DNA of 64,000 nucleotides from Rhodanobacter thiooxydans (GCF_030291135.1 NZ_CP127409.1:1984001-2048000), one strand, 5' to 3'. Positions 8,718 to 20,315 are shown, numbered from the stretch's first letter. The notes: generated by a model from the letters alone, not told the origin. Translations and numbers: made by a program.

Positions 8718-9533
8718 TCAGAACATGGTCCGCTCGATACCGAAGCGGTCGAAGATCTTGCTGGCGATCTCCTCGATCGACACGTGCGTGGTGTTGAGGC
8801 TGGGAATGCCGGCCTGGCGCATCAGCCGGTCAGCCTGCTCCAGCTCCCAGCGACACTGCTGCAAGGTGGCGTAGCGGCTGCCGGCCCGGCGCTGTTCGCG
8901 GATCTGCGCCAGCCGCAGCGGATCGATGGTCAGTCCGTACAGCCGGTCCCGGTAGGGGCGCAGGCGCGCCGGCAGTTCAAGCTTCTCAAGATCCTCGTCG
9001 GTCAGCGGATAGTTGGCGGCACGCACGCCGTAATGCAAGGCCATGTAGAGGCAGGTCGGCGTCTTGCCGGAACGCGACACGCCGACCAGGATCAGGTCGG
9101 CTTCGGCATAGTTCACGTCGATGCCGTCGTCATGCGAGAGCGCATAGTTGGTCGCATTGATGCGCGCCTCGTACTTGCCGAAGTCGACCATGCCGTGCGA
9201 GCGGTTCACCAGGCCGGTACGCTTGGTCCCCAGTTCTTCCTCCAGCGGGCCGATGAACGGCGCGAACACGTCCAGCATCAGCGCGCCGCTGGCGGCCACG
9301 ATTTCGCACAGTGCGCGATCTGCCATGGTGTTGACCACGATCGGTCGTTGCCCGCTCTGCGCGTACTTGGTCTTGATCCGCAGCGCAGCGGTTTCCGCCT
9401 TGTGCGCGTTGTCGGTGAAAGGCAGCCGGTGCTTGTCGAACTGCACGCCCTCGAACTGCGCCAGGATGCTGTTGCCAATCGTCTCCGCGGTGATGCCGGT
9501 GGAGTCGGAGATGAAAAAAACCGTTCGCTGCAT
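8718..9533 (-). CDS. ppsR: PEP synthase regulatory protein: kinase and pyrophosphorylase
   Basis: Bifunctional DUF299 protein of 271 residues. It phosphorylates PEP synthase with ADP on a threonine and removes the phosphate with Pi, switching PpsA off and on. The start is the ATG at 9533, just before the family's N-terminal signature [19 protein letters not shown]. The P-loop-like motif [10 protein letters not shown] is near residue 155. A C-terminal helix-rich part ends at RFGIERTMF. It is divergent from ppsA across 221 bases, which supports the assignment because this protein's known substrate is PpsA. Confidence 0.95.
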   Translation of the reverse strand: MQRTVFFISDSTGITAETIGNSILAQFEGVQFDKHRLPFTDNAHKAETAALRIKTKYAQSGQRPIVVNTMADRALCEIVAASGALMLDVFAPFIGPLEEELGTKRTGLVNRSHGMVDFGKYEARINATNYALSHDDGIDVNYAEADLILVGVSRSGKTPTCLYMALHYGVRAANYPLTDEDLEKLELPARLRPYRDRLYGLTIDPLRLAQIREQRRAGSRYATLQQCRWELEQADRLMRQAGIPSLNTTHVSIEEIASKIFDRFGIERTMF

Positions 9534-9743
9534 ACAGGGTCCTGATCGCGGGGAAGCGTTTGCCGGCACCTTAGCGCAAGCACGAAATCCACCGCCAGCT
9601 GACTGGTATGCCGGTGGAATGACATCTGCCGGCATTGGTCTTCTTGTGCTGCGCACCATCCACAGCGGACAATACCAGTTCTTTGCAACCCGCTCCGGGC
9701 CTTCGTGCCGCGCCCATTCCACTTATCTGCAGTGCTTTCCTTG

Positions 9744-9748
9744 AGGAG
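9744..9748 (+). promoter_or_regulatory. Ribosome binding site that fixes the TTG start of ppsA
   Basis: AGGAG lies six bases upstream of TTG at 9755. No in-frame ATG exists at a sensible position, and the protein aligned from this TTG has the usual family N-terminus. Confidence 0.8.
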
Positions 9749-9754
9749 ACACCC

Positions 9755-12127
<2,373 letters not shown>

Positions 12128-12164
12128 GCCACTACCGGTTACGCACCTTCAAGCCGCAAACGAC

Positions 12165-12192
12165 GAAAGGGCCGGAATCATCCGGCCCTTTC
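12165..12192. terminator. Bidirectional terminator between ppsA and the PP2C gene
   Basis: A perfect 12-bp stem GAAAGGGCCGGA/TCCGGCCCTTTC with loop ATCA lies between two convergent stop codons (12127 and 12218). Confidence 0.85.
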
Positions 12193-12217
12193 CGTGATGG
12201 ACTGTTCTGGGCTGGAT

Positions 12218-12919
12218 TCAGCTGGAACGCACGATCAACACCGTGACGTTGTCGTCGCCACCACTGTCGAGGGCACTCAGCAGCAACTGATCCACACACT
12301 CCTGGGCGGCCAGATCGGTGCGTGCCACCACGCACGCGATCGAGGCATCGCCGACGCCCTCGGTCAGGCCGTCGCTGCACAGCAGGAAAACCATGCCTGG
12401 CTCCAGCTGCCCCCGTGCCATGCCGATATGCAGTTGCTCGATGGCAGTCACGCCCAGGGCCTGGGTCAATACGTTGCGCTGCGGATGCCGGGCGGCCTGT
12501 GCCGGATCGAGCTGGCCGGCCTCGACCAATGCCTGTACCAGCGAATGGTCGTGGCTGATCTGCCGCAGTGCCTTCTTCCACAGGTAGATCCGGCTGTCGC
12601 CGACCCAGGCGACCTCGTAACCCTCACCGCTGATCCGCAACGCGGCGATGGTGGTGCCCATTGGCAGCACGTCGAAGCTGGGCCGGGCATGCGCCAGCAG
12701 CCGTTCGGCGGCGCCATGCACGGCTTCGATCAGGCCTTGCCCCTTGCCGACCAGCTCGACCACAGCGTCGCGCACCAGCGCCGACGCCACCTCGCCATGC
12801 TGGTGCCCGCCCATGCCATCAGCCACCAGGAACAGGCCGAGCGAAGCATCGGCGTAATAAGTGTCCTCATTGCGCGTGCGGCGCAAGCCGACATGCGTTC
12901 CGTGTCCGAATTCGATCAT
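12218..12919 (-). CDS. PP2C-family serine/threonine protein phosphatase (Stp1/PrpC type)
   Basis: Metal-dependent cytoplasmic phosphatase of 233 residues. The PPM motifs appear in order: RNEDTYYAD (residues about 15-23), DGMGGHQHGE (about 34-43), WVGDSRIYLW, LLCSDGLTEGV and GGDDNVTVL near the C-terminus. The aspartates that bind the two metal ions are all present. There is no transmembrane or sensor domain. Neither a Hanks-type kinase nor an FHA protein is adjacent, so its partner kinase must lie elsewhere. It converges on ppsA with a shared terminator and is divergent from tRNA-Ser. Confidence 0.92.
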   Translation of the reverse strand: MIEFGHGTHVGLRRTRNEDTYYADASLGLFLVADGMGGHQHGEVASALVRDAVVELVGKGQGLIEAVHGAAERLLAHARPSFDVLPMGTTIAALRISGEGYEVAWVGDSRIYLWKKALRQISHDHSLVQALVEAGQLDPAQAARHPQRNVLTQALGVTAIEQLHIGMARGQLEPGMVFLLCSDGLTEGVGDASIACVVARTDLAAQECVDQLLLSALDSGGDDNVTVLIVRSS

Positions 12920-12968
12920 GGGCTTTCAGTAAGTGCGAGCCTTCGCAGCATGCCGCAAGACCCGGTTG

Positions 12969-12997
12969 TTGTCACGGCAAGTTCGCTCGCGTATGAT
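12969..12997 (+). promoter_or_regulatory. Sigma70-type promoter of tRNA-Ser
   Basis: TTGTCA (12969-12974), 17-base spacer, TATGAT (12992-12997). The predicted start is about 26 bases before mature tRNA-Ser. Confidence 0.78.
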
Positions 12998-13030
12998 TCC
13001 CGGCTCGCATGCGCCACCATGCACCGCACC

Positions 13031-13165
<135 letters not shown>

Positions 13166-13443
13166 TGACGGCGGGGACGAGAACCCACCGGGTTATTCGG
13201 CGCATCCTGCGCCTCACCCTTCGGGCCGTCGGCTTCACCGACGTTCGCTCCGGCATCCTGCCCCCGCAGTCGACAAATTCGTCTGGAACGAATTTGGACA
13301 GCCGCAGGCTGGCCCCGCAGCGCGCAGTGAGGAGGGGTTCGGCCCAAGGATGGGCCGAACAATCCCGCCAGCAATCCCACGGCATCCGCCCTCTTGCCCT
13401 TCTGACCACGACAGTCGTCACCAAGCCCTGGCACCACACCACT
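13166..13443. repeat. Structured non-coding segment, candidate dispersed repeat
   Basis: This 278-base stretch shows no convincing gene. It contains two perfect inverted repeats: CAAATTCGT/ACGAATTTG at 13274-13296 and GTTCGGCCCA/TGGGCCGAAC at 13337-13360. Between 13200 and 13262 there are partly repetitive blocks, with GCATCCTGC appearing twice (at about 13202 and 13253). The density of palindromes suggests a degenerate mobile or repetitive element rather than a promoter region. I have seen similar tRNA-flanking sequences in Xanthomonadales but cannot verify this here. Confidence 0.45.
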
Positions 13444-14154
13444 TCACCCCAACCGCCGCCACACGCTCTGCCCATCCACACTGCCCTTGTCCAGCGCATC
13501 CAGACGCTGCTCGTGTGCCGACACCTCCCCTGCCGAGGCATGCAGCACCCGCGGCCGCGCATGCAGCACCACCGGTGCCGTCACCACTACATCGTGCTGC
13601 TCGCCGGTCCCCTCGAAGCCGAGGTCGAACGCTACCTGCCCCGAAGTCATCGCCAGGTACACGTCGGCCAGCAGCTGCGCGTCGATCAGTCCGCCGTGCA
13701 GGTCGCGTCGCGAGTTGTCCACGCCCAGCCGCTTGCACAAGGCGTCGAGGCTGTTGCGCTGGCCAGGGTAGCGCTCGCGCGCCATCGCCAGAGTATCGAG
13801 CACGCTGCAGCGATCGCCGATCCGGCCCGCGCCGTTGCCCAGACGCGCCAGCTCGGCATCGAGGAAGCCGATGTCGAAACTGGCGTTGTGGATGATCAGT
13901 TCCGCGCCGTCAATGAAGGCCAGGAACTCCTCCACCACTTCGGCAAAGCGCGGCTTGTCGAGCAGGAACTCGTCTTCGATGCCAGTGACTTGCCGGGCAC
14001 CTTCGTCGATCGCCCGATCCGGGTTCAGATAGGTCTGGTAGTGCCGGCCGGTCAGCCGGCGCTCGACCATTTCGACACAGGCGATCTCCACCAATCGATG
14101 GCCCTGGCGTACTTCGAGGCCGGTGGTTTCGGTATCGAGAACGATCTGCCTCAT
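13444..14154 (-). CDS. dnaQ: DNA polymerase III epsilon subunit (3'-5' proofreading exonuclease)
   Basis: Proofreading exonuclease of the replicative polymerase, 236 residues. All DEDDh catalytic residues are visible: D7 and E9 in LDTETTG, D94 in [11 protein letters not shown]153 and D158 in HGGLID. The C-terminal 50 residues are a variable linker followed by the polymerase-alpha-binding tail. The start ATG overlaps the rnhA stop in ATGA (14151-14154), so rnhA and dnaQ are translationally coupled and run in the same direction. E. coli has the same neighbours, but there the two genes are divergent. Confidence 0.96.
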   Translation of the reverse strand: MRQIVLDTETTGLEVRQGHRLVEIACVEMVERRLTGRHYQTYLNPDRAIDEGARQVTGIEDEFLLDKPRFAEVVEEFLAFIDGAELIIHNASFDIGFLDAELARLGNGAGRIGDRCSVLDTLAMARERYPGQRNSLDALCKRLGVDNSRRDLHGGLIDAQLLADVYLAMTSGQVAFDLGFEGTGEQHDVVVTAPVVLHARPRVLHASAGEVSAHEQRLDALDKGSVDGQSVWRRLG

Positions 14155-14594
14155 GCCCTGCCCTTCATCCGCTCGGCCTGTTCACGCGCGGCCTGGTCGA
14201 CCCGCTCGTTTTCGATGTGGCCGTTGTGGCCCTTCACCCACTTCCAGCGCACCTGATGGGCGCCGACCGCGTCGGACAGTCGCTGCCACAGGTCCTGGTT
14301 CTTGACCGGCTTCTTGTCGGCAGTGCGCCAGCCGTTCGCACGCCACTTCGGCATCCACTGCTCGATACCCTGCATCACGTAGCGCGAGTCGGTGGTGAGG
14401 GTGACCTGGCACGGCCGCTTCAACGCTTCCAGCGCGCCGATCGCGGCCATCAGCTCCATCCGGTTGTTGGTGGTGGCCGGCTCACCACCCGCCACCATGC
14501 GTTCGCTGCCCTTCGCGCGCAACAGCGCGGCCCAACCGCCAGGACCCGGGTTGCCCAGGCAGGCCCCGTCGGTGAATGCTTCCACTTCGCTCAT
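14151..14594 (-). CDS. rnhA: Ribonuclease HI
   Basis: Degrades the RNA strand of RNA-DNA hybrids. The protein has 147 residues, and the active-site residues match E. coli RNase HI with an offset of one: D9 (AFTDGAC), E47 (NNRMELMA), D69 (TTDSRYV), H123 (KGHNGH) and D133 (RVDQAAR). The basic handle region (KWRANGW) is present, so this is the full-length bacterial type with substrate-binding handle. It lies between yafS and dnaQ and overlaps the latter by four bases. Confidence 0.97.
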   Translation of the reverse strand: MSEVEAFTDGACLGNPGPGGWAALLRAKGSERMVAGGEPATTNNRMELMAAIGALEALKRPCQVTLTTDSRYVMQGIEQWMPKWRANGWRTADKKPVKNQDLWQRLSDAVGAHQVRWKWVKGHNGHIENERVDQAAREQAERMKGRA

Positions 14595-14619
14595 CGTTGC
14601 TCACGTATTCCATTGATAG

Positions 14620-15327
14620 TCACAGCGCCGAGCTGCGCCGGGTACCCGGCGACAGCCGACCATTCGCCGGTACGCGCACCGGCGCCGGCTTGAGCCGCAG
14701 CGGCGTGGCCAGGCGTCGACGCTTGCGCGCCACCAGCACGTAGCCGCCACCGAAAACACCGGCAAGTGCCCGCCACATCGTCTTCAGTCCCGGTGCTGCG
14801 CTGCCGACCCGCTGTGCCTGCTCGATCGCCAGTCCGGCCTGCTCGAGTTGATGCCGAAGCCGCCAAGGCATCCGTAATGCCGGCAGCTTGCCGCGCACAT
14901 GCCAGTAGAACCACGGCGACCAGCCGCTGAGCGGATGCACGCCAGTCAATGCCAGCACGCCGCCCGGCGCCAGCACGCGAATGGCTTCATCGAGCAGGCT
15001 TGCGGGCAGCGGCGCCACTTCCAGCGCATGCCGCAACAGCACCAGTTCGAACGCGTCGTCGACGAAAGGCAACGGCTCATCCGCGGCCGCCCGCAGATCG
15101 CCCCGGTAACCGCCGCTCACCAGGTGCAAGCTGGTCCAGCAGCCAAACATCGGCAACGCCGGCGGCACATCGTCGCAAGGAGCGCCCAACAACAGTGCGT
15201 GAGTGCCGAAGCAACGCTGCAGCGCCGGCTTCAGCGCGCACGTCTGCGCATCCAGCAGGCGGCGCAGCGGCGCGCTGGCATAGATGTCGTCGTCACGTTG
15301 CTGCATGCCGCCAACCCGGTCTTTCAT
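14620..15327 (-). CDS. yafS: Class I SAM-dependent methyltransferase (YafS-like)
   Basis: Probable small-molecule or protein methyltransferase; the substrate is unknown. I count 235 residues from the ATG at 15327. Alternative starts are ATG 15306 and GTG 15393, and none has a strong ribosome site. The Methyltransf_11-like core shows LPFVDDAFELVLLRHALEV and the post-motif LLDEAIRVLAPGGVLALTGVHP, followed by the WSPW/FYWH aromatic segment. The first glycine-rich SAM loop is weak (LLLGAPCDD). The C-terminus is very basic (RKRRRLATPLRLKPAPVRVP), as in E. coli YafS. The order gloB | yafS-rnhA-dnaQ is the same as in E. coli, which supports orthology. Confidence 0.82.
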   Translation of the reverse strand: MKDRVGGMQQRDDDIYASAPLRRLLDAQTCALKPALQRCFGTHALLLGAPCDDVPPALPMFGCWTSLHLVSGGYRGDLRAAADEPLPFVDDAFELVLLRHALEVAPLPASLLDEAIRVLAPGGVLALTGVHPLSGWSPWFYWHVRGKLPALRMPWRLRHQLEQAGLAIEQAQRVGSAAPGLKTMWRALAGVFGGGYVLVARKRRRLATPLRLKPAPVRVPANGRLSPGTRRSSAL

Positions 15328-15546
15328 CTGTCCGAGAGTGTAGCGGCTGACGGCATCGGGCAGCAGGTCGCAAACGGGATGGAACTGCCGCACGCTGCTG
15401 AACAGTCGCCCGCTTGGTTAACGTTCTGCTAACGAGTTGACACCGACACCCCTTTATATTCGACCGCCTCATGCGCGCCCCGGACGGCTGCGTCTGTCGT
15501 TCCACAGGGAAAACACCCGGCCTGCCGGATGTTCCTCAAACGCAGC

Positions 15547-15550
15547 GGAG
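15547..15550 (+). promoter_or_regulatory. Ribosome binding site that fixes the TTG start of gloB
   Basis: GGAG lies six bases upstream of TTG at 15557. The encoded N-terminus, HLISLPALADNYIW, is the normal GloB beginning, so the longer open frame upstream is not used. Confidence 0.75.
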
Positions 15551-15556
15551 CCCGCC

Positions 15557-16321
15557 TTGCATCTCATCTCGTTACCGGCGCTGGCCGACAACTACATCTG
15601 GCTGCTGCACGACGACGACGGCAACGCCATCGTGGTTGACCCGGGTGACGCCGTGGTCGTCGAGCAGGCGCTGGCTGCACACCGCCTGCAGTTGCGCGCG
15701 ATCCTGCTGACTCATCATCACCACGATCACATTGGCGGCGTGTCGGCCCTGCGTGCGCGCCACGATGTGCCGGTGCATGCTCCCGTCGATGCACGCATCG
15801 TCGAGGCCACCGAACGGGTGCGCGATGGTGACCGGCTCGAACTGACTGCGCCTTCCGCGTGCTTCGAGGTGATCGCGATTCCCGGCCACACGCTCAGCCA
15901 TGTGGCCTACGTGGGCGCCGGCCTGCTGCTGTGCGGCGATACCTTGTTCAGCCTCGGCTGCGGCCGCCTGTTCGAAGGCACGCCGGCGCAGATGCTCGCC
16001 TCGCTGGACCGCCTGTCGCAACTGCCGGGAGCCACCATGGTTTGCGGCGGGCATGAGTACACCGAAGCAAACGGGCGTTTTGCACGCACCATCGAACCGG
16101 CCAACCTCGACTTGCTGCAACGGCTGCAGGAAGTCGCCGCACTGCGCGAACGCCTCCAGCCCACGTTGCCGGTACCGCTCGCCCGCGAACTGGCGACCAA
16201 TCCCTTCCTGCGTATCGACAGCGCTGCCGTCATCGCATGGTGCCGGCAGCAGGACGCCGGCGACGACCGGGTCGCCCGCTTTGCCGCCGTGCGCGGCGCC
16301 AAGGACGGATTTCGCGCATGA
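15557..16321 (+). CDS. gloB: Hydroxyacylglutathione hydrolase (glyoxalase II)
   Basis: Hydrolyses S-lactoylglutathione to lactate and glutathione, finishing methylglyoxal detoxification. 254 residues from a TTG start (E. coli 251). The metallo-beta-lactamase metal motif is THHHHDH, with H53, H55, D57 and H58 at the same positions as in E. coli. Further ligands are in GHTLSHVAY and CGDTLFSLGCGRLFEGT. The C-terminal glutathione-binding domain follows (GGHEYTEANGRFA, AVRGAKDGFRA). Its stop overlaps the mltD start in ATGA (16318-16321), so the two form a coupled pair. Confidence 0.95.
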   Translation: MHLISLPALADNYIWLLHDDDGNAIVVDPGDAVVVEQALAAHRLQLRAILLTHHHHDHIGGVSALRARHDVPVHAPVDARIVEATERVRDGDRLELTAPSACFEVIAIPGHTLSHVAYVGAGLLLCGDTLFSLGCGRLFEGTPAQMLASLDRLSQLPGATMVCGGHEYTEANGRFARTIEPANLDLLQRLQEVAALRERLQPTLPVPLARELATNPFLRIDSAAVIAWCRQQDAGDDRVARFAAVRGAKDGFRA

Positions 16322-17517
16322 GACAACACCTTCGATTCCTGCCGCTGCTCCTGCCGCTCCTGCTCGCTGCCTGCGCCGGCGTGCCATCGCACACCCGGCA
16401 ACCACCAGCCGGCGGGACCTTGCCGGCAACGACCGCTTCCCCCGAAATCACACCACCGTCCGACGAACAACCTGCGCCGCCACCCGCAACCGACGTATGG
16501 GATCGACTGCGTAGCAGCTTTGCCATGCCCGGCTGCGATGCCGATCCGGCGGTGTTGGCCTGGGCCAGGCGCTACACGCGCCACCCGCAGCAGTTCGAAA
16601 GCCAGCTGCAGGCCGTTCTACCGCGCCTGGTCTATGTCCAACAAGTGGCCGATCGCTACGACGTCGCCGGCGAATTCGTGCTGTTGCCCTGGGTGGAAAG
16701 CCACTTCCAGCCGGTGCCTGCCCGCAAGCGCCGACCGGCCGGCATGTGGCAGATCATGCCGGTGACGGCCGGTGCGATGGGGCTGCGCGTCGACGGCCAC
16801 TACGACGGCCGACTCGACGTACCCGCCGCCGCCAACGCCGTGATGAAACTGCTCGAGCAGTATCACGAACAGTTCCACGACTGGCGGGTGGCCGACTACG
16901 CCTACAACGCCGGCGAGTTCACGATACGCAAGATGATCCGCACGCACGGCATGCCGGCGCAGCAGCCGGCGATCCCCCCCTGGCCGGTGCGCAAGGTGAC
17001 ACGCGAGCACCTGACCAAGCTGCTCGGCATGGCTTGCGTGGTGCGCGAACCGGGGCGCTTCAATGTCAGCCTGCCCACGCTGCCGGACGAGCAGCATCTG
17101 GTGCAGACCGGGATTTCCCACTCGATGCCGATCGCGCGGGCAGCCGACCGTGCCGGCATGTCGGTGGCGGCGCTGAAGCACCTCAACCCGGCGTTTCGCA
17201 ACGACATGATCGATGCCGGCACTGCCCCGTACCTGATCCTGCCTGCCAGGCACGCCCGCCAGTTCAGCGATGCCCTGCTGGAGCAGGCCAGCAGTGCCGG
17301 CGGTGACCTGCTGGCTGACCTGGACGCCAGGACCACGACCGTGCCGACGCCTGACGCGAACACGACGCGGAAGACCCACACCGTGAAGCGCGGCGACAAC
17401 CTGTGGCAGATCGCCCGCGACTATTCGGTCAACATCGGCCAACTGCAGCGCTGGAACCACCTGAGCGACCACACGCTGAAACCCGGCCAGAAGCTGACGG
17501 TAAGCGCCCCGAACTGA
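16318..17517 (+). CDS. mltD: Membrane-bound lytic murein transglycosylase D, lipoprotein with LysM
   Basis: Outer-membrane lipoprotein that cleaves peptidoglycan between MurNAc and GlcNAc with 1,6-anhydro products. The protein has 399 residues. The lipobox LLAAC places the lipidated cysteine at C19, followed by a Pro-rich linker to residue about 60. The family-1 SLT domain covers about 95-250, with catalytic E127 in LPWVESHFQ, plus GMWQIMP and YNAGE. A degenerate LysM-like stretch near 265-310 precedes one canonical LysM (THTVKRGDNLWQIARDYSV, about 355-399). E. coli MltD has two full LysM repeats; this one is shorter. It is coupled to gloB. Confidence 0.94.
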   Translation: MRQHLRFLPLLLPLLLAACAGVPSHTRQPPAGGTLPATTASPEITPPSDEQPAPPPATDVWDRLRSSFAMPGCDADPAVLAWARRYTRHPQQFESQLQAVLPRLVYVQQVADRYDVAGEFVLLPWVESHFQPVPARKRRPAGMWQIMPVTAGAMGLRVDGHYDGRLDVPAAANAVMKLLEQYHEQFHDWRVADYAYNAGEFTIRKMIRTHGMPAQQPAIPPWPVRKVTREHLTKLLGMACVVREPGRFNVSLPTLPDEQHLVQTGISHSMPIARAADRAGMSVAALKHLNPAFRNDMIDAGTAPYLILPARHARQFSDALLEQASSAGGDLLADLDARTTTVPTPDANTTRKTHTVKRGDNLWQIARDYSVNIGQLQRWNHLSDHTLKPGQKLTVSAPN

Positions 17518-17619
17518 CACCGCAGCAAAATCGAGGACCACCTAGACGCGGCGACTGATCCATCCATATCGCTGGCCCTCACCGCATCATCTGGCGGTTC
17601 ATCTTTCACAAACGAAAAA

Positions 17620-17644
17620 GGGGCGGCCGATGGATGGCCGCCCC
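17620..17644 (-). terminator. Intrinsic terminator of ppiD
   Basis: A perfect 9-bp stem GGGGCGGCC/GGCCGCCCC with a 7-base loop. On the minus strand it is followed by TTTTTCG, 36 bases after the ppiD stop. It also sits downstream of mltD. Confidence 0.85.
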
Positions 17645-17680
17645 TCCTGCATGACGGTGGCCGCAGCGGGCCGCCAGCGC

Positions 17681-19582
17681 TTACAGTCGCTGCTGGTTGA
17701 TCTTGATCTTGGTCTTCGCCTTGAGCTGGTCGATCAGTTCGTGCGTCGCCTCGTAGCCATAGGCCTGGGCCATCTGCTGACGCAGCGACTCGCGCTGCTC
17801 CGGCGGCACCTTGGACAGGTCGCCGTCCTGCACCTTGTCCACGGCCAGCAGCACATAGCTGCCGTCCAGCATGTCAACGGCGGCGAACTGCGGCTTGCCC
17901 GCCACCGGATGCGGCAGCAGGAACGCCTGCGTCAGCAACGGCGCCGGCATCTGTGCGCGCCGGACCACCTCGTTCGCTGTGGTGATGCTGGCGCCCAGCG
18001 ACTTCGCCACGTCGTCCATCGACTCGCCCTTGCGCAGGCGCGCCAGTGCCTCGTCGGCCTGCTTCTTCTCGACGGCGGCGGCACGCGCGTCGAGGATCTT
18101 CTGCCGTACATCGGTCCGCACTTCCGCCAGCGGCTTGGCTGCCGCGGGCACGTGCTGGTCGACATGGATCACCACCGAGTGGTTGTTGCCCAGATCGATC
18201 AGGCTGGAATTGTTGCCCTGGACCAGCACGTCATCACTGAACGCCGCCGCGACCACCTTCGGGTTGGCGGCCACGCCCACGCCACCCTTGCGCGTGAACA
18301 GCGCCGTAGTCTTGATCGGCAGCTTCAGCGCGACCGAGGCCGGCTCCAGCGAAGTCGGATTCTGGTAGGTGTTGTCGGACATCTTGCCCGCAACTTCGTT
18401 GTACGTGCGGTCTCGATCGGCCGTGGTCGCTTCCTTGACCAGCTGCTCGCGCACTTCCTCGAACGGCTTGGATTCCCCGCTGCGGATGTCGCGCAGCCAG
18501 ATGATGTGGTAGCCATCAGACGACAGCACCGGTTTGGAAATCTGGCCTTTCTGCATCGCGAACAAGGCCGAATCGAAGGCCTCGTTGGTCACGCCTTTTT
18601 CCAGCCAGCCGAGGTCGCCGCCCAGACGACGGGAACCCAGGTCCTGCGAATCCTGTTCGGCCAGCTTGGCGAAGTCGCCCGGGTTGGCCTCCGCCGCAAT
18701 CTTCTCGGCCCTGGCCAGGGCGGCCTTCTGCTGTTCCGGCGTGGCATTGGCCGCCACGTTGATCAGGATGTGCGAAACGAGCCGCTGTTCCGGCTGCGCG
18801 AAACGCTGCTTCTCGCTCGCATAGCGCTTCCTCAGGTCGTCGTCGCTCGGCTCGGCAGCCAGCGGCAGGTCGGCACCGACGACCTCGACGTACTTCACCG
18901 AGACCTGCTCGGGGTTCATGTAGTCGGCCTGGTGCGCCTTGTACCAGGCTTCCATCTCGGCATCGCTGACCGTGCTGTTGTCCAGCGCGGGACGCGGCAG
19001 CTGGAAGTAGCGCAAATCGCGGCGTTGGCTCAGCAGCTTCAGGAAGTGGTCGAGCTGGACGTCGCTGACGCCGGTGCTGGCGTTGATCGCCGTCGGCAGC
19101 AACTGGATGGCCAGCGACGAACGGATTTCGTTCTCGAACATTTCCGGCGTCTTGTACTGGCTGGTGAGCCACGCGCGGTAACTGGTGCCGTCGAACTTTC
19201 CGTTGACCTGGAACGCCGGGATCGAGGCGATGTAGTCGCGCATGGCCAGGTCCGAAACCCGCAGGCCCCAGTCCGTATTGGCCTGCAGCAGCAATTGCTC
19301 GTCGATCATCCCGTCGAGGATGCGCAGCTTCGTCTCGTTCTTCTCGAAGGTGCTGGCGTCGAACTGCTCGCCCTGCTGTTCGACGGCCTGCTGCCGCAAC
19401 TGGTTCACGCGGTCCTGGAATGCGCGCTGGTCGATCTCGTGCTTGCCGACCTTTGCCACGAAGGCATCGTCGTTCGACATGAAGTAGCTCTCCATGCCGA
19501 ACAGCGACATCGCCAGGACGGCGAGGCCAAGCACAATGATGGACGGCCATCCGTGCATCTTGTTACGCATTGCCTGCAGCAT
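17681..19582 (-). CDS. ppiD: Membrane-anchored periplasmic chaperone/isomerase PpiD
   Basis: Helps outer-membrane and secreted proteins leave the Sec translocon. 633 residues (E. coli 623). The ATG at 19582 is preceded by GGGAAG six bases upstream. One membrane segment (residues about 13-32, IIVLGLAVLAMSLFGMESYF) anchors a periplasmic body. The SurA_N-like chaperone domain covers about 40-220. The parvulin domain is around 265-370 (VSHILINVAANAT..., LGGDLGWLEKG, DGYHIIWL). The C-terminal region is helical and ends KTKIKINQQRL. In the conserved order tig-clpP-clpX-lon-hupB-ppiD it is the last gene, here separated from hupB by two tRNAs. Confidence 0.95.
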   Translation of the reverse strand: MLQAMRNKMHGWPSIIVLGLAVLAMSLFGMESYFMSNDDAFVAKVGKHEIDQRAFQDRVNQLRQQAVEQQGEQFDASTFEKNETKLRILDGMIDEQLLLQANTDWGLRVSDLAMRDYIASIPAFQVNGKFDGTSYRAWLTSQYKTPEMFENEIRSSLAIQLLPTAINASTGVSDVQLDHFLKLLSQRRDLRYFQLPRPALDNSTVSDAEMEAWYKAHQADYMNPEQVSVKYVEVVGADLPLAAEPSDDDLRKRYASEKQRFAQPEQRLVSHILINVAANATPEQQKAALARAEKIAAEANPGDFAKLAEQDSQDLGSRRLGGDLGWLEKGVTNEAFDSALFAMQKGQISKPVLSSDGYHIIWLRDIRSGESKPFEEVREQLVKEATTADRDRTYNEVAGKMSDNTYQNPTSLEPASVALKLPIKTTALFTRKGGVGVAANPKVVAAAFSDDVLVQGNNSSLIDLGNNHSVVIHVDQHVPAAAKPLAEVRTDVRQKILDARAAAVEKKQADEALARLRKGESMDDVAKSLGASITTANEVVRRAQMPAPLLTQAFLLPHPVAGKPQFAAVDMLDGSYVLLAVDKVQDGDLSKVPPEQRESLRQQMAQAYGYEATHELIDQLKAKTKIKINQQRL

Positions 19583-19688
19583 TGAAATCTTCCCGCAAGG
19601 TAGTGAAAGCGCGTGGCGCGCGAATGGTACAGACCGCCGTGCCGCCGTGCGTGCGTTCAACAGAAGCACGGACGCGCCACCCAAATGA

Positions 19689-19713
19689 CAAGGGCGCCAC
19701 ACGGGCGCCCTTG
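19689..19713 (-). terminator. Terminator after the Val-Asp tRNAs
   Basis: An 10-bp stem CAAGGGCGCC/GGCGCCCTTG with a 5-base loop, eight bases beyond the minus-strand tRNA-Asp 3' end. No long T-run follows. Confidence 0.6.
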
Positions 19714-19720
19714 CGAACTG

Positions 19721-19797
19721 TGGCGGAGTGGACGGGACTCGAACCCGCGACCTCCGGCGTGACAGGCCAGCATTCTAACCGACTGAACTACCACTCC
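19721..19797 (-). tRNA. tRNA-Asp (anticodon GTC), copy 2
   Basis: 77-base cloverleaf identical to the copy at 8027-8103, in opposite orientation, with encoded CCA. It lies nine bases downstream of tRNA-Val. Confidence 0.96.
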
Positions 19798-19806
19798 GCA
19801 TTTTTC

Positions 19807-19881
<75 letters not shown>

Positions 19882-19900
19882 GAAACCAAGCGTTAGCCGC

Positions 19901-20173
19901 TTAGTTTAGGGCATCCTTGAGGGTCTTGCCAGCCTTGAAGGCAGGCACCTTCGAGGCCTTGATCTTGATCGCTTCGTTGGTGCGCGGGTTACGGCCGGTA
20001 CGGGCAGCGCGCTTGCGCACAGTGAACGTACCGAAGCCCACCACCGAGACGTCCTCGCCTTTCTTCAACGACTTCTGCACGGTCTCGAAGAAGGCTTCGA
20101 GGGCACGACCAGCGTCGGCCTTGGTCAGCTCGGCCTTTTCGGCGATGGCATTGATCAGATCGGTTTTATTCAT
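19901..20173 (-). CDS. hupB: DNA-binding protein HU-beta
   Basis: Nucleoid protein that bends and compacts DNA, 90 residues. The ATG at 20173 has a near-perfect AAGGAG upstream. The HU/IHF signature [22 protein letters not shown] (residues 46-67) contains the DNA-inserting loop with the RNP tip. The N-terminus [14 protein letters not shown] is classical HU rather than IHF. It sits in the lon-hupB-ppiD order common to gammaproteobacteria. No terminator separates it from tRNA-Val and tRNA-Asp, so read-through into these tRNAs is likely. Confidence 0.96.
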   Translation of the reverse strand: MNKTDLINAIAEKAELTKADAGRALEAFFETVQKSLKKGEDVSVVGFGTFTVRKRAARTGRNPRTNEAIKIKASKVPAFKAGKTLKDALN

Positions 20174-20315
20174 TGAAAAACTCCTTGTTCGGATTTCGTC
20201 GGCACGGTCGGTCTGGAGACGGACAGCACCGGCATGGATGGTTGGCTCTTGTCTGGGCCGTAACGCAACCCCGCATCGCTGCGCTGACATTCAACGCCGG
20301 GACTACGGTGTCGCC

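Noticed and set aside
15437-15460. TTGACA followed by TATATT upstream of gloB
   Set aside because: The spacing is only 12 bases, too short for a sigma70 promoter, so I did not call it.
17630-19585. A 651-codon open frame on the plus strand opposite ppiD
   Set aside because: It is composition-driven antisense of ppiD with no domain-like features.
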